The notes below the pieces were generated by a model. That model was not told the origin of the DNA. It saw only the letters and a program-made list of their open reading frames with translations, and did no database searches. This document shows positions 1-5,545 of a stretch of 6,197 nt of DNA, one piece after another (position 1 is the first letter of the stretch; every line of letters starts with the position of its first letter). Where the stretch lies: NCBI GenBank assembly GCA_903845315.1, contig CAIMWY010000267.1:1-6197 (forward strand), given 5' to 3'. This stretch comes from an uncultured Burkholderiales bacterium (lineage in GTDB: Bacteria > Pseudomonadota > Gammaproteobacteria > Burkholderiales > Burkholderiaceae). The translations under genes and the position numbers were made by a program.

Positions 1-53
1 CCAGTGGGGCGTGAGATAAAAAAGTAAGCAAAATAAAAACGTGCGGAACTCAT
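1..53 (-). CDS. Possible 5' end of an unidentified gene, cut by the window edge
   Basis: An ATG on the minus strand at 53-51 opens a frame with no stop for the 17 complete codons up to the window edge. The start would read MSSARFYFAYFFISRPT, rich in aromatic and hydrophobic residues. That would fit the beginning of a membrane or exported protein, but it is far too short to identify. It would lie 22 bases downstream of the tldD stop, on the same strand. The main support is a TGC-TATATT extended -10-like element 7 bases before the ATG, the same arrangement seen before other genes here. Against it, the stretch is AT-rich with TTT/TAT codons unlike the neighbouring genes, so it could equally be an intergenic region or the end of the tldD transcript. 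Confidence 0.3.
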   Translation of the reverse strand, partial: MSSARFYFAYFFISRPT

Positions 54-69
54 GGCTTGAAATATAGCA
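54..69 (-). promoter_or_regulatory. Putative extended -10 element facing out of the window
   Basis: On the minus strand TGC precedes TATATT (66-61), followed by seven bases and then an ATG at 53. This resembles a sigma-70 extended -10 box placing transcription start at or beside the ATG. No good -35 is visible upstream, where the sequence is the end of tldD. It is supported by the same spacing upstream of the other genes in this window. It is a pattern match only. Confidence 0.35.
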
Positions 70-75
70 CAGCGC

Positions 76-1536
76 TCAGGCCGTCCCGCCCACCGTCAAG
101 CCATCGATGCGCAGCGTGGGTTGACCCACACCCACGGGCACGCTTTGGCCTTCTTTGCCGCAGGTGCCCACGCCGGTGTCAAGCGCCATGTCATTGCCGA
201 TCAAGCTGACACGGGTCAAAGCATCGGGTCCGTTGCCCACCAAGGTCGCACCTTTGACGGGGTATTGGATCTTGCCGTTCTCCACCCAATACGCTTGCGA
301 GGTTGAGAACACAAACTTGCCGGAGGTGATGTCCACCTGACCGCCGCCAAAGTTCACGGCGTACAACCCTTTTTTGAGGCTCGCCACAATTTCTTGTGGG
401 TCTTTGTCGCCCCCGAGCATGTAGGTGTTAGTCATGCGTGGCATGGGCACATGGGCATAGCTTTCGCGTCGGCCATTGCCTGTGGGCTTCACACCCATCA
501 AGCGGGCGTTCATGCTGTCTTGGATATAGCCCTTCAAAATGCCATCTTCAATCAGCACATTGCGCTGGCTGGCATGGCCTTCGTCGTCCACATTCAACGA
601 ACCGCGACGGTCGGGCAAGGTGCCGTCATCCAACACCGTCACGCCTTTGGCCGCCACGCGTTGGCCAATGCGGCCACTGAAAGCGCTCGACCCTTTGCGG
701 TTGAAGTCGCCCTCCAAACCATGGCCAATCGCCTCGTGCAACAAGATGCCCGGCCAACCGGGGCCCAACACCACACTCATCTCGCCGGCTGGGGCCGGTC
801 GCGCTTCCAAGTTGACCAAGGCGGCTTTGACCGCTTCGTCCACATAGCTTTGTGCCAAGGCATCGTCGAAATGGTCCAAACCAAAACGACCACCGCCGCC
901 GCCTGAGCCCATTTCACGGCGACCGTTGTGCTCGGCAATCACCGTCACGCTCAACCGCACCAAAGGGCGCACGTCGGCCGCCAAGGTGCCATCGGCACGC
1001 ACCACCATCACCACATCGTATTCACTGGCCAAGCCGGCCATCACTTGCGAGACGCGCGGGTCTTTGGCCCGCGCCATCTTCTCCACACGGCCCAGCAAGG
1101 CCACCTTCTGGGTGCTGTCAAGAGACGCGATGGGGTCGAGGTCACGGTACAGCGAACGGCTCGACGCCACACGACGCGAGGGCACTTTCACACGCCCGCC
1201 TTTGGATGCGGCAGCAATGGTGCGCACCGTGCGCGCTGCATCCATCAGCGACGCCTCAGAAATGTCATCGGAATACGCGAACGCCGTTTTTTCACCGCTC
1301 ACAGCACGCACGCCCACACCTTGGTCAATGCTGAAGGATCCGGTTTTGACAATGCCTTCTTCCAAACTCCAGCCTTCTGAGCGGGTGTATTGAAAGTACA
1401 AATCAGCGTCATCCACTTGATGGGCGCGAATTTCGGCCAAGGTTCGCGTCAGATGGGACTCGTCCAAGCCAAAGGGCTCAAGCAACAACCGTTGGGCAAT
1501 GGCCAAACGCTCTAGGGTGGGTTCGCGTGAAATCAT
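76..1536 (-). CDS. tldD: Metalloprotease TldD
   Basis: This is TldD, the catalytic subunit of the cytoplasmic TldD/TldE (PmbA) metalloprotease. In Escherichia coli that complex matures microcin B17 and degrades unfolded peptides such as the CcdA antitoxin. The 486 residues match the roughly 481 of E. coli TldD along the whole length. The N-terminal domain is seen around residues 43-91 (DLYFQY, IDQGVGVRAVSGEKT). A central GTLAADVRPLVRLSV lies at 183-197 and a glycine run (GSGGGGGRFG) near 210. The zinc-binding HEAIGH is at 267-272, GNGRRESYAH at 353-362, and the C-terminal Cys459 (GVGTCGKEGQ) is the family's third metal ligand. No key residue is missing. I chose the ATG at 1536 because homology begins just after it and a -10-like box sits 6 bases upstream. 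An in-frame ATG at 1590 would add 18 residues that show no family resemblance and arise from an inverted repeat. The gene follows rodA after 64 bp on the same strand. Its partner tldE is not in the window. Confidence 0.96.
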   Translation of the reverse strand: MISREPTLERLAIAQRLLLEPFGLDESHLTRTLAEIRAHQVDDADLYFQYTRSEGWSLEEGIVKTGSFSIDQGVGVRAVSGEKTAFAYSDDISEASLMDAARTVRTIAAASKGGRVKVPSRRVASSRSLYRDLDPIASLDSTQKVALLGRVEKMARAKDPRVSQVMAGLASEYDVVMVVRADGTLAADVRPLVRLSVTVIAEHNGRREMGSGGGGGRFGLDHFDDALAQSYVDEAVKAALVNLEARPAPAGEMSVVLGPGWPGILLHEAIGHGLEGDFNRKGSSAFSGRIGQRVAAKGVTVLDDGTLPDRRGSLNVDDEGHASQRNVLIEDGILKGYIQDSMNARLMGVKPTGNGRRESYAHVPMPRMTNTYMLGGDKDPQEIVASLKKGLYAVNFGGGQVDITSGKFVFSTSQAYWVENGKIQYPVKGATLVGNGPDALTRVSLIGNDMALDTGVGTCGKEGQSVPVGVGQPTLRIDGLTVGGTA

Positions 1537-1548
1537 GGCGCGATTGTA
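1537..1548 (-). promoter_or_regulatory. Putative -10 element of tldD
   Basis: TACAAT on the minus strand (1548-1543) is a near-consensus sigma-70 -10 hexamer. It is followed by CGCGCC and then the tldD ATG. Transcription would begin at about the A of the start codon. No purine-rich Shine-Dalgarno lies at the usual distance; the sequence there includes CTCCT, the anti-Shine-Dalgarno sense. The -35 region, near 1566-1571, has no clear TTGACA and falls within an inverted repeat. Confidence 0.5.
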
Positions 1549-1559
1549 GGAGTCACCCA

Positions 1560-1589
1560 ACAACCCTGTGCGCCACAGGTTGTGGCGCA
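1560..1589. repeat. Two overlapping, mutually exclusive inverted repeats between rodA and tldD
   Basis: Read on the plus strand, TGCGCCACA (1569-1577) and TGTGGCGCA (1581-1589) form a perfect 9-bp stem with a 3-base loop. ACAACCCTGTG (1560-1570) also pairs with CACAGGTTGT (1574-1583) as a 10-bp stem with one bulged C and a 3-base loop. The two stems share bases, so only one can form at a time. In the rodA transcript they begin 11 bases after the stop codon. They are not followed by a T run, so this is not a classical intrinsic terminator. The element covers the position of the tldD -35. It could be an operator, an attenuator-like switch for read-through from rodA, or an mRNA-stabilising stem. 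Confidence 0.7.
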
Positions 1590-1600
1590 TGGTCCAACGA

Positions 1601-2755
1601 TCAGGACTGCACCAACTGCTTGGCCTTGGCCACCGACATCAAAATACCCAAGCCCAGCCCCAAGGTGACCATGGCCGTGCCGCCATAGCTGATGAACGGC
1701 AGCGGCACCCCCACCACCGGCAAGATGCCGCTGACCATACCCATGTTGACAAAGGCATAGACAAAAAAGCTCAAGGTGATGCTGCCCGCGAGCAAACGGG
1801 CAAACAACGTGGGCCCTTCGACGGCAATGGCCAAACCACGCAAGATCAGAAAAATAAAGCTGCCAATCAGCATCAAATTACCCACCAAACCGAACTCTTC
1901 ACCAAAGGCGGCAAACACAAAATCGGTGGTGCGCTCGGGGATAAAGTCCAAGTGGGTTTGTGTGCCCTGCATGAAGCCCTTGCCCCAAAAGCCGCCAGAG
2001 CCAATGGCAATCATGCCTTGGATGATGTGAAAGCCCTTGCCCAAAGGATCACGGGTCGGATCGAGCAAGGTGCAAATGCGTTGCTGTTGGTAATCGTGCA
2101 ACAGCGGCCAGCGAAAGCCGTCGGCACACAAAGTGGGCTCAAACACAACAATCATCGCCACGCCCACCAACCCCAACAAAATGGGCGGGACAATCAAAAA
2201 CCAACTCAGACCGGCAAAAAAGATCACCGCCAAGCCGGCAGACAGCACCAAAATCGCAGTCCCCAAATCGGGTTGCTTGACGATCAGCCCCAGCGGCACG
2301 ATCAGCAACAAGCCTGCGACCAAGAAGTCCAGCGGCCGCAACTGGCCTTCGCGCTTTTGAAACCACCAAGCCAGCATCAACGGCATGGCGATCTTCATGA
2401 TCTCACTGGGCTGAATGACCACACCGATATTGAGCCAACGCCGCGCCCCTTTTTTGGTCAAACCAAACAGCGCCACCGCCACCAACAAGGCCACGCCAAC
2501 GGTGTAGAGCGGCACTGCCAAGGCCATCAAGCGCTGAGGCGGCACCTGCGCCACCATGAACATGATGAAGCCCGCCAGCAACATATTGCGGCCATGGTCA
2601 ATGAAGCGTGCCCCGTTGGCAAAGCCCGACGAATACATGATCAGCAAGCCCGCACACGCCAGCAAAAACACACCAAATGCCAACGGCCCATCAAAGCCTT
2701 TGAGCAAGGGTGCCAAGCGATGTCGCAGGCTGGGGTTTTGAAGAACGTTGGACAT
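1601..2755 (-). CDS. rodA: Rod shape-determining protein RodA (SEDS peptidoglycan glycosyltransferase)
   Basis: RodA (also called MrdB) is the inner-membrane SEDS glycosyltransferase that polymerises lipid II during cell elongation, working with the transpeptidase PBP2 and MreBCD. The 384-residue protein has about ten hydrophobic segments, roughly at 25-42, 57-71, 79-97, 121-131, 142-159, 163-181, 184-206, 290-309, 322-343 and 357-376. The large loop between segments 7 and 8 (about 207-289) is typical of the family. Family motifs include QPSEIMKIA (115-123), KQPDLGTA (160-167) and DYQQQR (221-226). GSGGFWGKG is at 252-260 and IPERTTDF at 272-279, whose Asp278 corresponds to the catalytic aspartate of SEDS proteins. 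The signature VVGVPLPFISYGG is at 347-359. The ATG at 2755 fits homology and has a GATAAT hexamer 6 bases upstream. The PBP2 gene mrdA, often directly upstream, is absent: the next gene upstream is a divergent hydrolase 47 bp away. Confidence 0.97.
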   Translation of the reverse strand: MSNVLQNPSLRHRLAPLLKGFDGPLAFGVFLLACAGLLIMYSSGFANGARFIDHGRNMLLAGFIMFMVAQVPPQRLMALAVPLYTVGVALLVAVALFGLTKKGARRWLNIGVVIQPSEIMKIAMPLMLAWWFQKREGQLRPLDFLVAGLLLIVPLGLIVKQPDLGTAILVLSAGLAVIFFAGLSWFLIVPPILLGLVGVAMIVVFEPTLCADGFRWPLLHDYQQQRICTLLDPTRDPLGKGFHIIQGMIAIGSGGFWGKGFMQGTQTHLDFIPERTTDFVFAAFGEEFGLVGNLMLIGSFIFLILRGLAIAVEGPTLFARLLAGSITLSFFVYAFVNMGMVSGILPVVGVPLPFISYGGTAMVTLGLGLGILMSVAKAKQLVQS

Positions 2756-2767
2756 GGCTGAATTATC
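2756..2767 (-). promoter_or_regulatory. Putative -10 element of rodA
   Basis: GATAAT on the minus strand (2767-2762) is followed by TCAGCC and then the rodA ATG, placing transcription start at about the start codon. A 17-base spacer puts the -35 at 2785-2790, where the minus-strand sequence GCAGCG is a poor match. An AGGGGA about 11 bases before the ATG could act as a poorly spaced Shine-Dalgarno if the true start site lies further upstream. The -10 and -35 windows interlock with those of the divergent hydrolase promoter. Confidence 0.5.
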
Positions 2768-2787
2768 CCCTGCTCTTGTGGACCCGC

Positions 2788-2802
2788 TGCTAGCATGCCT
2801 TC
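2788..2802 (+). promoter_or_regulatory. Putative extended -10 element of the yqiA-type gene
   Basis: TGC followed by TAGCAT (2791-2796) and six bases precedes the ATG at 2803. The TGn immediately upstream of the hexamer is the extended -10 feature that can compensate for a weak -35, and the -35 window (2768-2773, CCCTGC) is indeed weak. No Shine-Dalgarno is seen. TAGCAT is a moderate rather than strong -10 match, so this call rests partly on the repeated spacing in the window. Confidence 0.4.
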
Positions 2803-3399
2803 ATGTCGCAAGCGCAAGCCACCACCCACCTGCTCTACCTGCACGGTTTCCGCTCATCACCTCAATCCACCAAAGCACGCCAAATGGCGGCGTTGATGGT
2901 CGAGCGTTTTCCTCAGGTGCAGTGGTGGTGTCCGCAACTGCCGCCCTCGCCACAAGCGGCGGCTGCTTTGATCGCGCAGGGCACGGCCCACTGGCCGACA
3001 GAGACCTCGTCTGTGATCGGCTCCTCCTTGGGTGGTTTTTATGCCACCTGGATCGCCACCCAGCGCGGCTGGCGTGCAGTGCTGATCAACCCTGCGGTTG
3101 ATCCGGCGCGTGACTTAGGCCGCTACATCGGCGAGCAAACCAGCTGGCACGACCCACAAGAACGTTTTTTCTTTGCGCCTGAATTTGTCGCTGAGCTGCG
3201 CGACTTGGTGGTCGGCCCTTTGCCCCACCCCGAACACTTCATGGCCCTGATTGCCAAGGGCGATGAAGTACTCGATTGGCATGAAATGGCCACCCGCTAT
3301 GCAGGCGCACAGCAAACCGTGTTCGAAGGCGGCGACCACGCCTTGAGCGACTTTGCCCAGCACATCCCCCAAGTGTTGGCCTTTCTACATCTGGCTTGA
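2803..3399 (+). CDS. yqiA: YqiA/YcfP-family alpha/beta-fold hydrolase (probable esterase)
   Basis: This is a small single-domain alpha/beta hydrolase of 198 residues, close in size to the roughly 193-residue E. coli esterase YqiA. The physiological substrate is not known from sequence; family members hydrolyse short acyl or nitrophenyl esters. The fold is seen as LLYLHGFRSSP (10-20), with the HGF oxyanion-hole segment. The nucleophile elbow is GSSLGG (73-78) with Ser75 as nucleophile. LINPAVDP lies at 94-101. The acid-bearing stretch is KGDEVLDW (152-159) and the catalytic histidine is His179 in GGDHALSDF. There is no signal peptide, so it is likely cytoplasmic. It is divergent from rodA (47 bp between starts) and 52 bp ahead of the exoribonuclease on the same strand. 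The ATG at 2803 lies seven residues before the first conserved strand. The symbol is by family resemblance only. Confidence 0.9.
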   Translation: MSQAQATTHLLYLHGFRSSPQSTKARQMAALMVERFPQVQWWCPQLPPSPQAAAALIAQGTAHWPTETSSVIGSSLGGFYATWIATQRGWRAVLINPAVDPARDLGRYIGEQTSWHDPQERFFFAPEFVAELRDLVVGPLPHPEHFMALIAKGDEVLDWHEMATRYAGAQQTVFEGGDHALSDFAQHIPQVLAFLHLA

Positions 3400-3435
3400 A
3401 TTCAACCCCGCCACAGCGGCTGCCAACAGCAGGCA

Positions 3436-3451
3436 TGGGACAATTGCGCCC
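3436..3451 (+). promoter_or_regulatory. Putative extended -10 element of the RNB exoribonuclease gene
   Basis: TGG followed by GACAAT (3439-3444) and TGCGCCC precedes the ATG at 3452. The TGn plus hexamer resembles an extended -10 and would start transcription at about 3451-3452. The -35 window (GCGGCT, 3416-3421) is poor. No clear Shine-Dalgarno precedes the ATG. The 52-bp gap from the upstream hydrolase shows only weak 4-bp stems and no convincing terminator, so read-through from upstream is also possible. Confidence 0.45.
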
Positions 3452-5545
3452 ATGTATGCATTGTTTGAAGAAGCTGGCAAATTCCAGACTGGTCGGGTGC
3501 TGTCCGAAGCTGAGAGCTCGGCCCAAATTGAACTGGAATCCGGCAAACGGGTGAAGGTCAAGGCAGCCCAGTTGCTGCTCAAGTTCGACAAGCCCTCTCC
3601 CGCCGATTTGATGCGCGAGGCGCAAGCGCTGAGCCTCACCATCGAGCTCGACTTGGCCTGGGAGTTCGCCCCCGAAGACGAGTTTGGCTTTGCCGATTTG
3701 GCCCGTGAATATTTCAGCGCTCAGGCCACACTGACCGAACAAACCGCCGCCCTGCTGCGCTTGTTTGAAGCGCCGCATTACTTTCGTCGTGCAGGCAAAG
3801 GCCGCTTCAAAAAAGCTTCGACCGAAGTGATCCAGCAAGCCCTGGCCGCGATCGACAAGAAAAAACAAATCCAAGAACAAATCTACAGCTGGGCCCAAGC
3901 CTTGGCGCAGGGGCAGTGCCCCGAGCCTATCCAAGCCCAGCTCTACAAAATTTTGTTCAAGCCCGACAAAAACGCGCCCGAATACAAAGCCGTGGTCGAC
4001 GCCGCGCGCGCCACCCAGACCGCACCCCTGGCCCTGCTGCAACAAGCCGGCGCCATCACCTCGGCCTACCAGTTCCACTGGCAACGCTTTTTGTTCGACA
4101 ACTTCCCCAAAGGCACGGGCTTCTCCCCAATCCAAGCCCCCGCCATTGCCGACGAACTGCCGCTGGCCCAGGTGCAGGCCTATTCCATCGACGACTCGCA
4201 GACCACCGAAATCGACGACGCCTTGTCGGTGCAAGGTCTGGGCACAGGCCAAGTCACACTGGGCATTCACATCGCGGCACCGGGCTTAGCGTTGAAGCCG
4301 GGCGATGCCGTCGACCAATTGGGACGCCAGCGCCTGTCCACGGTTTACATGCCGGGCTACAAAGTCACCATGCTGCCCGACGCCGTGGTGCAAACCTACA
4401 CCTTGCAAGAAGGGCGCGACTGTCCGGCGGTATCGCTGTACGTCACCTTCGACGAAGCCACGCTGAGCATTCAACACACCGCCACACGCGTCGAGCGCGT
4501 GCCGATTGCGGCCAACCTGCGCCACGACCAACTCGACGCCATCGTCACCGAAGCTTGGCTCAACGACGCCCACTTCAGCCATGCCGAAGGGGTGCAAGAG
4601 CCCGCCATGCCACGCGCGCAACTGGCCTTTTTGTTCCGTTTGGCGCAACACCTCAAAGCCCAGCGCGAGGTGGTGCGCGGCAAGCCTGAGAACTTCAACC
4701 GACCGGACTACAACTTCCGACTCACCAGCCGCCCAGACGCAACACAAGACCTCAAAAGTGGGCTCGCACCCACCGGTCAGGAACAGGTGCTTATCAGCGT
4801 GCGCCAGCGCGGCGCGCCGCTCGACCTGATGGTGGCTGAGGCCATGATCTTGGCCAACAGCACCTGGGGCAACTGGATGAATGAGCTGGGTGTGCCCGGC
4901 ATCTACCGCAGCCAAGCCAGCCTGTTGCCAGGCGTGAAAGTGCGCATGGGCACCAAGGCCCTGCCACATGCGGGCATTGGCGTGCCCAGCTATGCCTGGA
5001 GCACCTCGCCCCTGCGGCGCTACACCGACTTGGTCAACCAATGGCAAATCATTGCCTGCGTGAAACATGGCAACACGGCCGCTCTGGCTGCGCCGTTCAA
5101 ACCCAAAGATGCCGAGTTGTTCTCCATCATCTCGGCCTTCGACGGGGCCTACAGCGCCTACAACGGCTACCAAGCTGGCATGGAACGTTTCTGGACGCTG
5201 CAATACCTCAAGCAGCACCAGATCACCGAGCTCACCGCCACTGTGTTTAAAACCTTCCCTGGTCAACCGCCCATGGCACGCGCCGACACCCTGCCCCTGG
5301 TCTTGCCCGTGATTGGCAACAGCGAGCTGCCACGCGGTGCCCGCGTGCAGCTGCGCTTGGGTGCGATCGACGACATCAGCCTCGATATCAGCGGCCAGTT
5401 CATGGCCTTGCTCGACAACACCGATGCACAAGGCACTGACGGCACCGAACCGGCTGAGGAAGAAGACGACAGCGCAAGCGCCGGCCCCATTGCCATCGCG
5501 GTGGACATGGACGACGCACCCGTCGCGGAGGTGAACCCAGCGTGA
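3452..5545 (+). CDS. rnb: RNB-family (RNase II-like) exoribonuclease
   Basis: This 697-residue protein of the RNB superfamily hydrolyses single-stranded RNA 3'->5' in the cytoplasm. Residues 1-45 look like a small beta-barrel (GRVLSE, GKRVKVKAAQLLLKF). A winged-helix stretch follows around 104-135 (LFEAPHYFRR, GKGRFKKAS). The catalytic RNB domain contains IDDSQTTEIDDAL (246-258). By alignment with E. coli RNase II, Asp247, Asp255 and Asp256 match the metal-binding D201, D209 and D210. The D207 position is Glu253. Tyr299 (VYMPGYKVTMLP) corresponds to Y253, Glu463 (VAEAMILAN) to E390, and Arg522 (SPLRRY) to R500. A degenerate S1-like domain follows from about 600, then an acidic tail (655-697). 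The overall layout is closer to the cyanobacterial/chloroplast-type RNB proteins than to E. coli RNase II (644 aa). The frame stays open upstream to an ATG at 3353, but that would overlap the hydrolase gene. The ATG at 3452 fits the conserved N-terminus. The symbol is by family only. Confidence 0.93.
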   Translation: MYALFEEAGKFQTGRVLSEAESSAQIELESGKRVKVKAAQLLLKFDKPSPADLMREAQALSLTIELDLAWEFAPEDEFGFADLAREYFSAQATLTEQTAALLRLFEAPHYFRRAGKGRFKKASTEVIQQALAAIDKKKQIQEQIYSWAQALAQGQCPEPIQAQLYKILFKPDKNAPEYKAVVDAARATQTAPLALLQQAGAITSAYQFHWQRFLFDNFPKGTGFSPIQAPAIADELPLAQVQAYSIDDSQTTEIDDALSVQGLGTGQVTLGIHIAAPGLALKPGDAVDQLGRQRLSTVYMPGYKVTMLPDAVVQTYTLQEGRDCPAVSLYVTFDEATLSIQHTATRVERVPIAANLRHDQLDAIVTEAWLNDAHFSHAEGVQEPAMPRAQLAFLFRLAQHLKAQREVVRGKPENFNRPDYNFRLTSRPDATQDLKSGLAPTGQEQVLISVRQRGAPLDLMVAEAMILANSTWGNWMNELGVPGIYRSQASLLPGVKVRMGTKALPHAGIGVPSYAWSTSPLRRYTDLVNQWQIIACVKHGNTAALAAPFKPKDAELFSIISAFDGAYSAYNGYQAGMERFWTLQYLKQHQITELTATVFKTFPGQPPMARADTLPLVLPVIGNSELPRGARVQLRLGAIDDISLDISGQFMALLDNTDAQGTDGTEPAEEEDDSASAGPIAIAVDMDDAPVAEVNPA
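5527..5541 (+). promoter_or_regulatory. Strong Shine-Dalgarno of tonB inside the exoribonuclease gene
   Basis: GGAGGTG (5527-5533) lies 10 bases before the GTG at 5542, within the codons for the last residues of the exoribonuclease. It supports the GTG start and translational coupling across the 4-base overlap. It is the only near-perfect, well-placed Shine-Dalgarno among the genes in this window. Confidence 0.85.

Noticed and set aside
20..70. An intrinsic terminator after tldD (GTGC...GCAC followed by a T-rich run on the minus strand)
   Set aside because: The stem is only about 4 bp with a loop of about 22 bases, too weak to call, although the T-rich run is real.
394..906. A 170-codon plus-strand frame opposite tldD
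   Set aside because: His/Ala-rich antisense translation of conserved TldD sequence, with no start signals of its own.
1537..1590. An 18-residue N-terminal extension of TldD from ATG 1590
   Set aside because: The extra codons derive from the inverted repeat and promoter-like sequence, and the shorter protein already matches the family length.
1568..2761. A 397-codon open frame on the plus strand opposite the whole of rodA
   Set aside because: Its product is a His/Gln/Arg-rich low-complexity sequence typical of the antisense frame of a GC-rich gene, while the opposite strand is a full-length RodA with all motifs.
3353..3451. A 33-residue N-terminal extension of the exoribonuclease from ATG 3353
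   Set aside because: It would overlap the hydrolase gene by 47 bases and cross its stop; the extension looks like out-of-frame hydrolase sequence, and family similarity begins at the ATG at 3452.
3400..3451. A terminator between the hydrolase and the exoribonuclease
   Set aside because: Only 4-bp stems can be drawn and no T run follows.
3239..5431. Long minus-strand open frames of 343 and 381 codons opposite the exoribonuclease
   Set aside because: They are antisense shadows with Gly/Val/His-rich composition and no recognisable domain; the plus-strand frame encodes a clear RNB protein.
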